From: Antedon mediterranea
Taxonomy: Eukaryota; Echinodermata; Crinoidea; Comatulida; Antedonidae
Length of the DNA stretch: 60,000 nucleotides
Assembly: GCF_964355755.1 (NCBI RefSeq)
Contig: NC_092678.1
Location: 2,133,922-2,193,921, forward strand
Reading direction: 5' to 3'
Shown here piece by piece: positions 45,201 to 47,577 of this stretch. A program made the translations under genes and the position numbers. The notes below the pieces were generated by a model, which had not been told where the DNA came from, searched no databases, and saw nothing but the letters and a program-made list of their open reading frames with translations. Positions within the stretch are counted from its first letter, which is position 1; every line of letters begins with the position of its first letter.

Positions 45201-45788
45201 ATAATACTACACATCACCATACAACTGTAGTACATAATCATTTCAAACATGTCATTATCATATCCAGCATAGACCTTCACATTTTGTTGTTTGATGAAAA
45301 AGAAGTCTCTAGCGGGCTGAGGCCTGTTAGATAGAAGGTGAATATTAGACCATAAGGCAATACACTTTCAATGTCTTTAGTGGATAGGATAAACAGAACC
45401 CCTTTAGAGACATCACTATAGCATGGTTCCCATTAGGATGTAACGCAATGATGTAAATCTAACGCAAGTACTTTGACCATTCAGAAGTGATTATTCAACT
45501 TGCCGCTTGTCAACTCGCTTGTGTTACAGTATGTCCGTGGACACTTTCTCATGATACGATTGAGGGACAATCCCGGGGACAATAGTGTTTTTAAACTACA
45601 GCCAAAACCTCTATACACGGGAAACTTATATATCCCCTTAGGTTCTACATAATACACTACAATACCTTAACAGCTCTTTTCTTTTTTTCTAACAACTCAA
45701 CCCAATTTGTGGCTACTTTGTCCACCAACTTATTTCCATCAACATATGATTCTGTTAAATCTCCCTCCACTACTGCTTGTTCATATAT
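112..45788 (-). CDS. CACNA2D: Voltage-gated calcium channel alpha-2/delta subunit, multi-exon gene, 5' end missing
   Basis: This is the spliced gene whose exons are listed separately below. Alpha-2/delta proteins are extracellular, membrane-attached auxiliary subunits that promote surface delivery of Cav1/Cav2 channels. Joining 35 exons (one of four alternative 64-nt exons, without the optional 54- and 18-nt exons) gives 3006 nt, 1001 codons plus stop counted together as 1002, with no internal stop. In order, the frame shows IPTDIY and [11 protein letters not shown] of VWA_N; a VWA domain with MIDAS residues DMSGS, Thr in ANYTRAL and Asp in [14 protein letters not shown] and [16 protein letters not shown] of the Cache-like region; [10 protein letters not shown] and GRFFG; and a Cys-containing delta region. 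Many N-glycosylation sequons (NIT, NSS, NAT, NTT, NYT, NKT, NIS, NST) fit an extracellular protein. Vertebrate members are about 1100 residues, so roughly 60 N-terminal residues with the signal peptide are absent, and the C-terminal tail is shorter. Family assignment is firm; the paralogue is not resolved. Confidence 0.95.
505..802. repeat. Degenerate minisatellite, about 18 bp
   Basis: Imperfect tandem copies of a unit like TTTCTGGTTTTCTGAGAG fill most of the intron between exons 848-1028 and 112-271. Copy divergence is high, so the array is old. Confidence 0.85.
848..1028 (-). CDS. CACNA2D: CACNA2D exon, delta region ([18 protein letters not shown])
   Basis: A 181-nt exon, the longest recognised; phase 1 in, phase 2 out. 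It encodes [20 protein letters not shown], an acidic stretch, [12 protein letters not shown] and [10 protein letters not shown]. The two Cys-containing motifs match QSCITEQTQYFF and LDCGNCSRIF of delta. Acceptor aaaacag (frame TG-TTT-AGC), donor gtatgt. Confidence 0.92.
1096..1200 (+). mobile_element. tRNA-derived SINE head
   Basis: GTGGAGCTGTAACTTGGTGG resembles a tRNA 5' half with A box, and GGTTCAATCC is a B box. No matching acceptor stem follows, so it is a SINE rather than a tRNA gene. It ends near the donor of exon 1239-1291. A second copy is at 53293. Confidence 0.6.
1239..1291 (-). CDS. CACNA2D: CACNA2D exon ([17 protein letters not shown])
   Basis: A 53-nt exon, phase 2 in, phase 1 out. 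It completes Trp and encodes [17 protein letters not shown], matching WSILQQFLLSLTFPRLLEA, the hydrophobic helix before the alpha-2/delta processing region. Acceptor attttcag, donor gtaaca. A tRNA-derived SINE lies directly beyond the donor. Confidence 0.9.
1730..1782 (-). CDS. CACNA2D: CACNA2D exon ([17 protein letters not shown])
   Basis: A 53-nt exon, phase 0 in, phase 2 out: [17 protein letters not shown] and the start of Trp. It matches PSVADILQIGWWATAAAW. Acceptor gcctacag, donor gtaaga. Confidence 0.93.
1956..2034 (-). CDS. CACNA2D: CACNA2D exon (YDFQASCES)
   Basis: A 79-nt exon, phase 2 in, phase 0 out: [20 protein letters not shown] then IKSFYV. It matches SYDYQSVCEPG / LYDYQAMCRAN, including the conserved Cys. 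Acceptor attttag, donor gtgagt. Confidence 0.95.
2145..2306. mobile_element. MITE family 1, copy A
   Basis: Palindromic element. The left end reads GCTCTGTCCACACTATCAA and the right end reads TTGATAGTGTAGACATAG. Internal GTGATGTGCTCAAATATGG and CATGTCCATATATGGACACA segments are shared with the other seven copies. It lies in the intron between exons 1956-2034 and 2355-2425. Confidence 0.85.
2355..2425 (-). CDS. CACNA2D: CACNA2D exon ([16 protein letters not shown])
   Basis: A 71-nt exon, phase 0 in, phase 2 out: [20 protein letters not shown] then VYD. It matches IGRFFGEIDPSLMRHL and GDFFGEIEGAVMNKL. Acceptor attttag, donor gtaaga. Confidence 0.96.
2644..2938. repeat. Minisatellite, 32 bp x 9
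   Basis: Nine copies of a unit containing CAGGTGTCCAACCCCAGG and TTTGGGCCAGCC, much more GC-rich than its surroundings. The array lies in an intron and ends about 48 bp from the donor of exon 2987-3055. Confidence 0.95.
2987..3055 (-). CDS. CACNA2D: CACNA2D exon ([13 protein letters not shown])
   Basis: A 69-nt exon, phase 0-0: [20 protein letters not shown] then TID. It matches NCYLIDNNGFILVSEDY and VILDDGGFLLMANHDDY. Acceptor tttacag, donor gtaagt. The intron after it holds a 32-bp minisatellite. Confidence 0.96.
3237..3257 (-). CDS. CACNA2D: CACNA2D 21-nt microexon (VESCINS)
   Basis: A 21-nt exon, phase 0-0, encoding VESCINS. Acceptor is a T run ending ttag; donor gtatgt. It supplies a Cys expected just before the CYLID motif (human alpha-2/delta-3 has CSISCDDETVNCYLID). 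Both neighbours are phase 0 at this junction, so skipping would keep the frame but remove the Cys. Confidence 0.78.
3457..3754. mobile_element. MITE family 2, 298 bp with about 25-bp inverted ends
   Basis: The left end reads CCTGGTTTCCATAAAATCGC and the right end reads GCGATTTTATGGAAACCAGG, an inverted match. The inner part is GC-rich with CGCCGAC motifs. It sits in the intron between exons 3237-3257 and 3818-3870. No coding capacity; a non-autonomous DNA transposon. Confidence 0.85.
3818..3870 (-). CDS. CACNA2D: CACNA2D exon ([18 protein letters not shown])
   Basis: A 53-nt exon, phase 1 in, phase 0 out: [18 protein letters not shown], matching AVVGIKIDVNSWIENFTK and AAVGIQMKLEFFQRKFW of vertebrate paralogues. 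Acceptor ttcatag, donor gtatgt. Confidence 0.88.
3981..4061 (-). CDS. CACNA2D: CACNA2D exon ([17 protein letters not shown])
   Basis: An 81-nt exon, phase 1 in, phase 1 out: [20 protein letters not shown] then VREVIPA. It matches [25 protein letters not shown]. Acceptor atgtag, donor gtaagg. Confidence 0.91.
4179..4283. repeat. 21-bp tandem repeat x 5
   Basis: Five copies of AACTATGTTACAATTAAATG plus T; copies 3 and 5 carry small substitutions. Intronic, beside exon 4368-4471. Confidence 0.93.
4368..4471 (-). CDS. CACNA2D: CACNA2D exon ([21 protein letters not shown])
   Basis: A 104-nt exon, phase 2 in, phase 1 out. It encodes [20 protein letters not shown] then [14 protein letters not shown], matching [26 protein letters not shown]. 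Acceptor gattgtag, donor gtatgt. Confidence 0.94.
4554..4622 (-). CDS. CACNA2D: CACNA2D exon ([14 protein letters not shown])
   Basis: A 69-nt exon, phase 2 in, phase 2 out: [20 protein letters not shown] then PS and the start of Trp. It matches [22 protein letters not shown]. Acceptor tttaacag, donor gtaggt. Confidence 0.91.
4710..4835. mobile_element. MITE family 1, copy B (left end lost)
   Basis: It shares GTGATATGTGCTCAATTATG, CATGTCCATATATGGGCAC and the right end TTGATAGTGTAGACAGAGCT with the other copies. The left terminal repeat is missing or decayed. The right end is 12 bp from exon 4847-4934, inside its donor region. Confidence 0.78.
4847..4934 (-). CDS. CACNA2D: CACNA2D exon ([19 protein letters not shown])
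   Basis: An 88-nt exon, phase 1 in, phase 2 out: [20 protein letters not shown] then KDNDIGCLF. It aligns with PSCNADLINRVLLDAG of alpha-2/delta-1. Acceptor cttgcag, donor gtaagt. A MITE copy ends 12 bp beyond the donor side of the exon. Confidence 0.88.
5260..5369 (-). CDS. CACNA2D: CACNA2D exon (helical linker, [13 protein letters not shown])
   Basis: A 110-nt exon, phase 2 in, phase 1 out. It completes Trp and encodes [20 protein letters not shown] then [16 protein letters not shown]. It corresponds to the family segment starting YCNDL and running through a helix before a Cys. Acceptor ttttacag, donor gtaaga. Confidence 0.88.
5443..6897. repeat. 22-bp satellite-like array with a 210-bp higher-order unit
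   Basis: About 65 copies of TTTCTTACTGGTTTTGCCAA plus two bases, with a variant containing TTATAGTTTTGTAAAAG. A 210-bp block of about nine monomers is repeated (start near 6047, next near 6257). Monomers from 6517 onward are more diverged. The array fills the 1.6-kb intron between exons 5260-5369 and 6980-7046. The long open frames across it are repeat artefacts. Confidence 0.95.
6980..7046 (-). CDS. CACNA2D: CACNA2D exon ([21 protein letters not shown])
   Basis: A 67-nt exon, phase 1 in, phase 2 out. It encodes [20 protein letters not shown] and N, and ends with two bases of Trp. Acceptor attacag, donor gtaagt. It lies just upstream in transcription of the intron holding the long 22-bp array. 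The segment is lineage-variable in the family. Confidence 0.83.
7837..7967. repeat. Tandem duplication, 71-bp unit
   Basis: Two copies beginning GGTGTAGGTTAAAAGC and ending CTTCTTGGAT, about 90% alike with small indels. Intronic. Confidence 0.85.
8138..8197 (-). CDS. CACNA2D: CACNA2D exon ([14 protein letters not shown])
   Basis: A 60-nt exon, phase 1 in, phase 1 out: [19 protein letters not shown]. It corresponds to the variable ETLKPDNFEESGYTFIAPR segment. Acceptor is a T tract ending aaag; donor gtaagt. Conservation is weak; phase agreement with both neighbours supports it. Confidence 0.82.
8554..10033. mobile_element. Putative 1.48-kb element with 12-bp inverted ends
   Basis: It begins TTAGTTATCCGC and ends GCGGATAACTAA, exact inverse sequences. 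The right end forms a hairpin (AGTTATCC-GCAAC paired with GTTGCGGATAACT). Three internal blocks share GATGACGTCA near 8958, 9147 and 9329. No open frame of transposase size is visible, so it would be non-autonomous. No clear target duplication. Confidence 0.5.
10034..10616. other. Intron segment with single-copy relatives of the 17-bp array
   Basis: The segment 10050-10130 (CCTATTAAGGAGTCACC, then GGGGTGTCCTCTAAATAG) and 10390-10420 (CCTTTTAAGTGGACACC) resemble the monomer of the large array at 49848-51600. Otherwise AT-rich, with no gene seen. Confidence 0.5.
10617..10670 (-). CDS. CACNA2D: Candidate 54-nt cassette exon
   Basis: Acceptor cagttctag, 54 nt, donor gtaatc; phase 1 in and out. 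It fits between exons 12292-12374 and 8138-8197 without changing frame and adds about 18 residues: [18 protein letters not shown]. Two sequons (NFT, NST) suit an extracellular segment. The flanking exons also join directly in frame, so this would be optional. I know no homologous segment in other alpha-2/delta proteins, so the call rests on splice sites and phase. Confidence 0.5.
10881..11526. repeat. 65-bp tandem array, about 10 near-identical copies
   Basis: The unit contains ATCAATATGTAGCATGTTAC and GAGGGTTTTGGGTTGAAATC. Copies are virtually identical over 646 bp, so expansion or homogenisation is recent. It lies in the intron between the 54-nt cassette candidate and exon 12292-12374. Confidence 0.97.
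12292..12374 (-). CDS. CACNA2D: CACNA2D exon (SMAIVQP, second Cache-like strand)
   Basis: An 83-nt exon, phase 2 in, phase 1 out. It completes a Ser codon and encodes [18 protein letters not shown] then [17 protein letters not shown] matches YSLALVLP of alpha-2/delta-1. Acceptor ttttgcag, donor gtaaga. Its phase-1 end can join either exon 8138-8197 or the 54-nt cassette candidate. Confidence 0.9.
12900..12961 (-). CDS. CACNA2D: CACNA2D exon ([16 protein letters not shown])
   Basis: A 62-nt exon, phase 0 in, phase 2 out: [20 protein letters not shown]. It fits the [20 protein letters not shown] segment of the family. Sequons NIS and NAT. Acceptor atttacag, donor gttagt. Confidence 0.9.
13220..13300 (-). 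CDS. CACNA2D: CACNA2D exon (LRKAMID)
   Basis: An 81-nt exon, phase 0-0: [20 protein letters not shown] then LVMSKGE. It matches [23 protein letters not shown]. Sequon NVT. Acceptor tttaaag, donor gtaagg. Confidence 0.92.
13457..13528 (-). CDS. CACNA2D: CACNA2D exon (VDLLEVE)
   Basis: A 72-nt exon, phase 0-0: [20 protein letters not shown] then GSDD, matching the family segment EPVTLDFLDAELEND / SSVDLSEVEWED. Acceptor tgacttag, donor gtgagt. Confidence 0.9.
14531..14800. repeat. Tandem repeat, unit about 120 bp x 2.2
   Basis: Units start GTTCAAACAATTCACAC near 14533, 14651 and 14772. Each also contains a half-unit relative (AGCAAAATCACACTTTC, then AAGTAAACTTTTCC), so the unit is itself a decayed doublet. 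Related fragments continue near 15210-15300. Confidence 0.8.
19782..19925. mobile_element. MITE family 1, copy C
   Basis: A full-length palindromic copy flanked by TTAA on both sides (CCTTAAGCTCAGTC on the left, ACAGAGCTTAAGTG on the right). It has the family internal segments GATGTGCCCAAATATGGTA and AGTTTGATAGTGTAGACAGA. Confidence 0.88.
20133..20207 (-). CDS. CACNA2D: CACNA2D exon, Cache-like region ([16 protein letters not shown])
   Basis: A 75-nt exon, phase 0-0: [20 protein letters not shown] then RLKGQ. It matches GYAFAITNNGYILTHPEL of alpha-2/delta-3 and GYYFAIDPNGYVLLHPNL of alpha-2/delta-1. Acceptor acctccag, donor gtgagt. It is isolated by introns of 5.7 kb and 6.6 kb. Confidence 0.96.
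21939..22004. mobile_element. MITE family 1, copy D (internal deletion)
   Basis: Only the two inverted ends remain: AGCTCTGTCTACACTATCAA, a short centre, then TTTGATAGTGTAGACG. It shows how the family shrinks to a bare hairpin. Confidence 0.85.
25215..25557. repeat. Minisatellite, about 21 bp, composite
   Basis: Copies of ACTTGGACATGTCAACATGG with variants (ACATATCAGTATGGTGCCCT) arranged in a longer alternating pattern. It lies about 380 bp from the donor side of exon 25935-26009. Open frames here are repeat artefacts. Confidence 0.9.
25935..26009 (-). CDS. CACNA2D: CACNA2D exon, Cache-like region (LLGVVGTDV)
   Basis: A 75-nt exon, phase 0-0: [20 protein letters not shown] then [14 protein letters not shown] is the hallmark of the alpha-2/delta Cache-like fold, related to small-molecule sensor domains. 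Acceptor gtgtctag, donor gtaagt. Confidence 0.95.
26747..26815 (-). CDS. CACNA2D: CACNA2D exon ([16 protein letters not shown])
   Basis: A 69-nt exon, phase 0-0: [20 protein letters not shown] then GSA. It matches the ELGLVITGTLPVFN / GPMTTVAKPVF segment of the family. Sequon NKT. Acceptor attacag, donor gtaagt. Confidence 0.94.
27074..27157 (-). CDS. CACNA2D: CACNA2D exon ([10 protein letters not shown] ... YLDAL)
   Basis: An 84-nt exon, phase 0-0: [20 protein letters not shown] then SNIYLDAL. It matches EYLDVLGRPMVLAG...VQWTNVYLDAL. Sequon NRT. Acceptor tcttctag, donor gtaagc. Confidence 0.95.
27321..27378. repeat. Stem-loop with perfect 17-bp arms
   Basis: AGGGAAGAGTGAAATTA, a 24-base spacer, then TAATTTCACTCTTCCCT. 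It lies in the 272-nt intron between exons 27430-27479 and 27074-27157, so the pre-mRNA would carry a strong hairpin between two constitutive splice sites. Confidence 0.85.
27430..27479 (-). CDS. CACNA2D: CACNA2D exon ([14 protein letters not shown])
   Basis: A 50-nt exon, phase 1 in, phase 0 out, encoding [17 protein letters not shown]; human alpha-2/delta-1 has GYYYEIPSIGAIRINT. Acceptor tgtatag, donor gtaagt. A stem-loop with perfect 17-bp arms lies in the following intron. Confidence 0.94.
27619..27700 (-). CDS. CACNA2D: CACNA2D exon, end of VWA (MACLTNG)
   Basis: An 82-nt exon, phase 0 in, phase 1 out: [20 protein letters not shown] then EMACLTN. It matches VRVFTFSVG...WMACENKG. Acceptor cttttag, donor gttagt. 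Confidence 0.94.
27795..27855 (-). mobile_element. tRNA-derived SINE fragment
   Basis: On the minus strand the segment reads AGGTGTAATGATAAGGAAG, then GGTTCGAGCCTGCC, resembling A and B boxes of an internal RNA polymerase III promoter. No complete cloverleaf. Confidence 0.4.
28006..28134 (-). CDS. CACNA2D: CACNA2D exon with the MIDAS Asp (FTDGG)
   Basis: A 129-nt exon, phase 0-0. It carries [20 protein letters not shown] and then [10 protein letters not shown], matching the family [25 protein letters not shown] region. The Asp completes the MIDAS, so the VWA domain should bind a divalent cation. Acceptor ttttgtag, donor gtaagt. Confidence 0.96.
28381..28518. repeat. 53-bp tandem repeat x about 2.6
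   Basis: Copies start ACTTCATGCC, ACTTCATGTC and ACTTCGCATC at 53-bp spacing and contain CAGCAAYGCTTGAGAGTAAC. Intronic, about 95 bp from exon 28613-28714. Confidence 0.88.
28613..28714 (-). CDS. CACNA2D: CACNA2D exon with the MIDAS Thr (ANYTRAL)
   Basis: A 102-nt exon, phase 0-0, from [18 protein letters not shown] to [16 protein letters not shown]. The Thr of ANYTRAL is the third MIDAS ligand (GITDYKKGF in human alpha-2/delta-1). Sequons NAT and NYT. Acceptor is a long T run ending in tag; donor gtaaat. Confidence 0.95.
29273..29344 (-). CDS. CACNA2D: CACNA2D exon, VWA domain (VQANLRNK)
   Basis: A 72-nt exon, phase 0-0: [20 protein letters not shown] then RNKQ. It matches the family segment FNSNAQ...LVQANVRNKK. 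One sequon (NTT). Acceptor tatacag, donor gtaatg. Confidence 0.94.
29656..29755 (-). CDS. CACNA2D: CACNA2D exon with MIDAS SGS
   Basis: A 100-nt exon, phase 2 in, phase 0 out. It encodes the end of DMSGSTSG, then [20 protein letters not shown] and VNVAM. The metal-binding DxSxS motif is intact across the junction. The acceptor lies 27 bp from the end of a MITE that fills most of the upstream 245-nt intron. Confidence 0.95.
29783..29942. mobile_element. MITE family 1, copy E, inside a 245-nt intron
   Basis: A full-length copy from AAGCTCTGTCTACACTATCA to TTGATAGAGTAGATACAGCT. It occupies 160 of the 245 bases between exons 30001-30051 and 29656-29755 and ends 27 bp from the 3' splice site. Confidence 0.9.
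30001..30051 (-). CDS. CACNA2D: CACNA2D exon starting the VWA domain (first MIDAS Asp)
   Basis: A 51-nt exon, phase 2 in, phase 2 out. It completes the Trp codon left by the 64-nt exons, then encodes [16 protein letters not shown] and two bases of Met. This matches the family segment WYIQGAASPKDMLILVD. The Asp is the first MIDAS residue (DxSxS). Acceptor ttttctcag, donor gtaaga. Confidence 0.95.
30350..30502. repeat. 72-bp tandem duplication
   Basis: Two copies of a unit containing TTTATGTTTTAATGAGCGTC and AAAAATCGGCTTC, differing at a few bases. Confidence 0.9.
32213..32343. mobile_element. MITE family 1, copy F
   Basis: Inserted in the opposite orientation to copies A, B, C and E: AAAGCTCTGTATACAATATC, then ATGTGCCCATATATAGACAT, ending AGTTTGATAGTGTGGACAGA. 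Intronic. Confidence 0.87.
33227..33530. repeat. Diverged tandem duplication, about 160 bp
   Basis: Two copies share GGTATTAAATTGACAGTTG / GGTTTTAAATTTACAGTTG, then AACCAYTCTGG, GAATCTTTCC and TTAATGTTGTGTGA in the same order. Divergence is considerable. Confidence 0.6.
33950..34025 (-). mobile_element. tRNA-derived SINE fragment
   Basis: On the minus strand GGTTGTCTAGATGTAGAACG is followed by GTGGGTTTGAGTCCTGTAG, a tRNA-like body with a good B box. It lacks a matching acceptor stem. Confidence 0.5.
36093..36110 (-). CDS. CACNA2D: Candidate 18-nt microexon between the alternative cluster and the VWA exon
   Basis: The minus strand shows acceptor ttgtttag, 18 nt, donor gtaaaatg. In phase 2 it reads VTFRR flanked by two Trp codons, so inclusion would keep the frame: SW-VTFRR-W-YIG. 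The first bases (GGTCACG) resemble the start of alternative copy a (GATCACG), so it may instead be a shrunken relic of that exon family. It has no counterpart I know in other alpha-2/delta proteins. Seen: splice sites and phase. Inferred: use. Confidence 0.35.
36352..36492. mobile_element. Palindromic MITE-like element, about 140 bp
   Basis: The left arm TTTCAAGTATCATAGGCA matches the inverse of the right arm TGCCTATGATACTTGCTTGA with a 2-base gap. Inner arms ATAATACAATGTCATAT and ATATGACACTGTATTACAT also pair. It lies about 240 bp upstream, in transcription order, of the 18-nt microexon candidate. Confidence 0.75.
36489..36567. repeat. Direct repeat plus perfect 16-bp-arm hairpin
   Basis: ATTATTATACAGTACTATTG occurs twice; the second copy runs into TACTATTGAATAAGAT, ATTT, ATCTTATTCAATAGTA, a perfect palindrome with a 4-base loop (36532-36567). 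Confidence 0.88.
37061..37134. mobile_element. Short MITE flanked by TTAA
   Basis: TTAA, then GCCGGGCGCACAC, a short centre, TGTGCGCCAGGC, then TTTAA. It is 74 bp with inverted GC-rich ends in AT-rich DNA; a TTAA target would fit a piggyBac-type origin. No coding capacity. Confidence 0.7.
38308..38535. repeat. Tandem duplication, about 120 bp, beside alternative copy d
   Basis: Two related blocks share GTCTAAAA, TACAAAATGTGGT / TGCAAAATACAGT, TAATTACCGATTG / TATTACCCATTGC and CTTTACCNATGTCAAAAAAAA. The second ends 23 bp from the donor of exon copy d. Confidence 0.6.
38558..38621 (-). CDS. CACNA2D: CACNA2D alternative exon copy d (64 nt)
   Basis: Fourth copy, same length and phases. Acceptor caatattag, donor gtaacc. 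It encodes GSP, then [18 protein letters not shown], then the Trp codon start, with Arg two residues before Trp as in copy b. After it comes an intron of about 8.5 kb to exon 30001-30051. The plus strand is also open across this exon (38376-38825), which I regard as chance. Confidence 0.9.
39299..39362 (-). CDS. CACNA2D: CACNA2D alternative exon copy c (64 nt)
   Basis: Third copy, same length and phases. Acceptor cccacattcag, donor gtaatg. It encodes GSE, then [18 protein letters not shown], then the Trp codon start. It is the most divergent copy: DVLD is DDRD, and the basic motif is RRRT, with Thr two residues before Trp. The intron separating it from copy b holds an 883-bp transposon. Confidence 0.85.
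39769..40651. mobile_element. 883-bp non-autonomous DNA transposon with 30-bp perfect inverted ends
   Basis: It begins ATGGAGGTATAAAATAGAAG followed by GAGAGAGCTC, and ends with the exact inverse. The 8-bp sequence GATTTGGA flanks both sides (39761-39768 and 40652-40659), one base off the left repeat, as expected for a target duplication (8-9 bp fits hAT or Mutator types). The interior is GC-rich, contains GGCATGCGCAGTG twice, and encodes no transposase. It is inserted between alternative exon copies b and c. Confidence 0.9.
40880..40943 (-). CDS. CACNA2D: CACNA2D alternative exon copy b (64 nt)
   Basis: Second copy, same length and phases as copy a. Acceptor atgattttag, donor gtaaag. It encodes GSE, then [18 protein letters not shown], then the Trp codon start. 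It keeps an Arg two residues before the Trp, the position of the third Arg of the alpha-2/delta-1 RRR motif. Confidence 0.9.
41111..41174 (-). CDS. CACNA2D: CACNA2D alternative exon copy a (64 nt)
   Basis: First of four related 64-nt exons in transcription order. Phase 1 in and phase 2 out, with acceptor ttatttag and donor gtaaat. It encodes GSR, then [18 protein letters not shown], then the first two bases of the Trp codon finished by exon 30001-30051. The aligned human alpha-2/delta-1 segment ends KIDLYDVRRRPW. Copy a has Lys and Gln where copies b and d have Leu/Arg and Thr/Arg. It lies 829 nt from the upstream constitutive exon and 167 nt from copy b. Confidence 0.88.
41218..41730. repeat. 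Minisatellite, unit about 38 bp (TGATGG-rich)
   Basis: About 13 copies built from GATGATGGTATGATGATGG and TTGTTGNGTTGGTGGTATAA with length variants. It lies in the intron between constitutive exon 42004-42135 and alternative copy a. Confidence 0.93.
41816..41880 (+). mobile_element. tRNA-derived SINE fragment
   Basis: TTGCTTGGTGGTAACATGTC and TGTGTTCAAATCC resemble A and B boxes. It is truncated and close to exon 42004-42135. Confidence 0.45.
42004..42135 (-). CDS. CACNA2D: CACNA2D exon with [11 protein letters not shown] (VWA_N domain)
   Basis: A 132-nt exon, phase 1 in, phase 1 out. It carries [20 protein letters not shown] and then [11 protein letters not shown], corresponding to the family segment EDPSLLWQVFGSATG followed by RYYP. 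It ends CCA-G, so the next exon supplies the last two bases of a glycine codon. It is the common splice donor for the cluster of four alternative exons. Confidence 0.95.
42439..42568 (-). CDS. CACNA2D: CACNA2D exon with the IPTDIY motif (start of VWA_N)
   Basis: A 130-nt exon, phase 0 in, phase 1 out. It runs from [16 protein letters not shown] to [13 protein letters not shown]. The SAVxIPTDIY motif is diagnostic for alpha-2/delta proteins. Acceptor ttggcag, donor gtcagg. The intron before it is almost filled by a 20-bp satellite. Confidence 0.95.
42629..43905. repeat. 20-bp satellite array, about 64 copies
   Basis: Unit TGTTGAATAGTAGGAATACA, nearly perfect, varying mainly at one position (GGAATA or GGGATA), with one TAG insertion near 43580. 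It fills most of the intron between exons 44022-44072 and 42439-42568. Because 20 is not a multiple of three, all frames read the same [16 protein letters not shown]-type peptide; these are not proteins. Confidence 0.98.
44022..44072 (-). CDS. CACNA2D: CACNA2D exon (17 codons, glycosylation sequons)
   Basis: A 51-nt exon, phase 0-0, encoding [17 protein letters not shown], with two N-glycosylation sequons (NSS, NAT). Acceptor tctttcag, donor gtaatt. The segment is poorly conserved in the family, so its assignment rests on splice sites, phase and position between two clear exons. Confidence 0.82.
45666..45788 (-). CDS. CACNA2D: CACNA2D exon, most 5' recognised (N-terminal alpha-2 region)
   Basis: A 123-nt exon, 41 codons, phase 0 at both ends. 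Upstream intron ends in ttgtag and the donor is gtattg. It starts [18 protein letters not shown] and continues to [21 protein letters not shown]. This matches the alpha-2/delta-1 segment beginning IYEKY, where the vertebrate gene also has an exon boundary. The segment is helical and charged and lies before the VWA_N domain. The exon or exons encoding the signal peptide should lie upstream (higher coordinates). Confidence 0.88.
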
Positions 45789-46169
45789 CTACAAGATAAA
45801 ACCAAGAAAACAATACAATAATGATTAATTATGACAGAATTGTCACACAAAATTGAGTTTATCAAAAGGAATATGGTATATTAATTAACAAGCATCCCTA
45901 GTTGATTAGTTGATATTACTATCCTCATACATATTGTATACATTCAAAGCAAAATATAAGAGCCATAGGTAAACAATGTGGTTTATTAAAGTTTATAAAC
46001 AGTGTTATTATTCAATATTTAATTACTTTCTCCCAGCGTATACACAGAATAAATTATAAAATGGTCGGCATGAATAATATTAATAAGACCTTTACTACAG
46101 TAATTAATTTAGTATATATACTAAATTAATTAAGTACAGAAAAATCAACTAGTGTTTGTTACAGACGGG

Positions 46170-46558
46170 TTGCAGATACATCCGTGGCAGATATACCAGT
46201 GTGGTGGCAGATACATCCGTGGCAGATATACCAGTGGCATGTACAATACTGGCAGATACACACTACTGGCAAATGCAGCAGTGGCAGATGCACACTAGTG
46301 GCAGATACACATCAGTGGCAGCTACAAGTACTATTGGCAGATAAAACAGTGGCAGATAGAGTTACACACCAGCGGCACACACAAGTAGCAGATATACACA
46401 CCAGATATACATATCAGTGGCAGATGTACACAACTGGCAGATACACACAACTGGCAGATACACACAAGTGGCAGATACATACCAGTGGCAGATACACACC
46501 AGTGGCAGATACACACCAGTGGCAGATACACACCAGTGGCAGATACACACCAGTGGTA
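46170..46558. repeat. Minisatellite, about 17-19 bp
   Basis: Repeats of AGTGGCAGATACACACC with length variants; the last six copies are the most regular. Open frames on both strands are repeat artefacts. Confidence 0.93.
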
Positions 46559-47174
46559 TTTAAAGCAGGCCTGAGGGCATATAAAACAACGTCGAATAAT
46601 CAACAAACAAATAAGAAAGTAAAAGCAGTGTACTTGAGTTTCTTGCCCTCGTTATGTCAAATAATGTTAGAGAAATAGGACAAATTAAAGCCGTCTAATA
46701 CCACAGTCCATTTGTAGTACAATATTTGTATTATAATAATTGCATTGTAATTCTGTGGAATTTACCATTATGCCCTATGAGACCAACTTATAATTTGCTT
46801 GGTTTTATCTGGATATTTTCCCAATAAAACTAGAATTTATAAAACGGCATAAAATAATTAGAATTTGCACATGATCGAACATGCTATTATGGCAAATGCC
46901 TTTAATGTATGTTATTCTGTGAAAAGCAGAAAAAATAAAATGTGTAAAAGTTTTGATGAAAGTTTTTATACCAAAATTCACTAGGATTTAAAAGCAATAT
47001 GGCATAATGTTAAGGGATATCAGATTAACATACGAGAGGTATGGGATTCAGAGCTCCCTGCCATATTGATTGTATTCTATAGGGGACACTTTCCTAGCCT
47101 CGTCCTTTGAATGGGATATAATGCCATTGGTCCTAGTGTATATATTGCATGTGCATGATAAACAACCTTTGGGG

Positions 47175-47577
47175 AGATTACTGTACTGTAGGTCTCCTGA
47201 TCATGGTCCGGTACAGATTACTGTACTGTAGGTCTCCTGATCATGGTCCGGTACAGATTACTGTACAGGTAGGTCTCCTGATCATGGTCCGGTACAGATT
47301 ACTGTACTGTAGGTCTCCTGATCATGGTCCGGTACAGATTACTGTACTGTAGGTCTCCTGATCATGGTCCGGTACAGATTACTGTACTGTAGGTCTCCTG
47401 ATCATGGTCCGGTACAGATTACTGTACTGTAGGTCTCCTGATCATGGTCCGGTACAGATTACTGTACTGTAGGTCTCCTGATCATGGTCCGGTACAGATT
47501 ACTGTACTGTAGGTCTCCTGATCATGGTCCGGTACAGATTACTGTACTGTAGGTCTCCTGATCATGGTCCGGTACAG
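47175..47577. repeat. 40-bp tandem array x 10
   Basis: Near-identical units containing GATTACTGTACTGTAGGTCT and CCTGATCATGGTCCGGTACA. One copy carries a small indel (near 47265). Confidence 0.98.

Noticed and set aside
46156-46678. Open frames on both strands over GGCAGATACACA repeats
   Set aside because: Minisatellite artefact.
47175-47577. CRISPR-like 40-bp array
   Set aside because: No spacer sequences; a plain tandem repeat.
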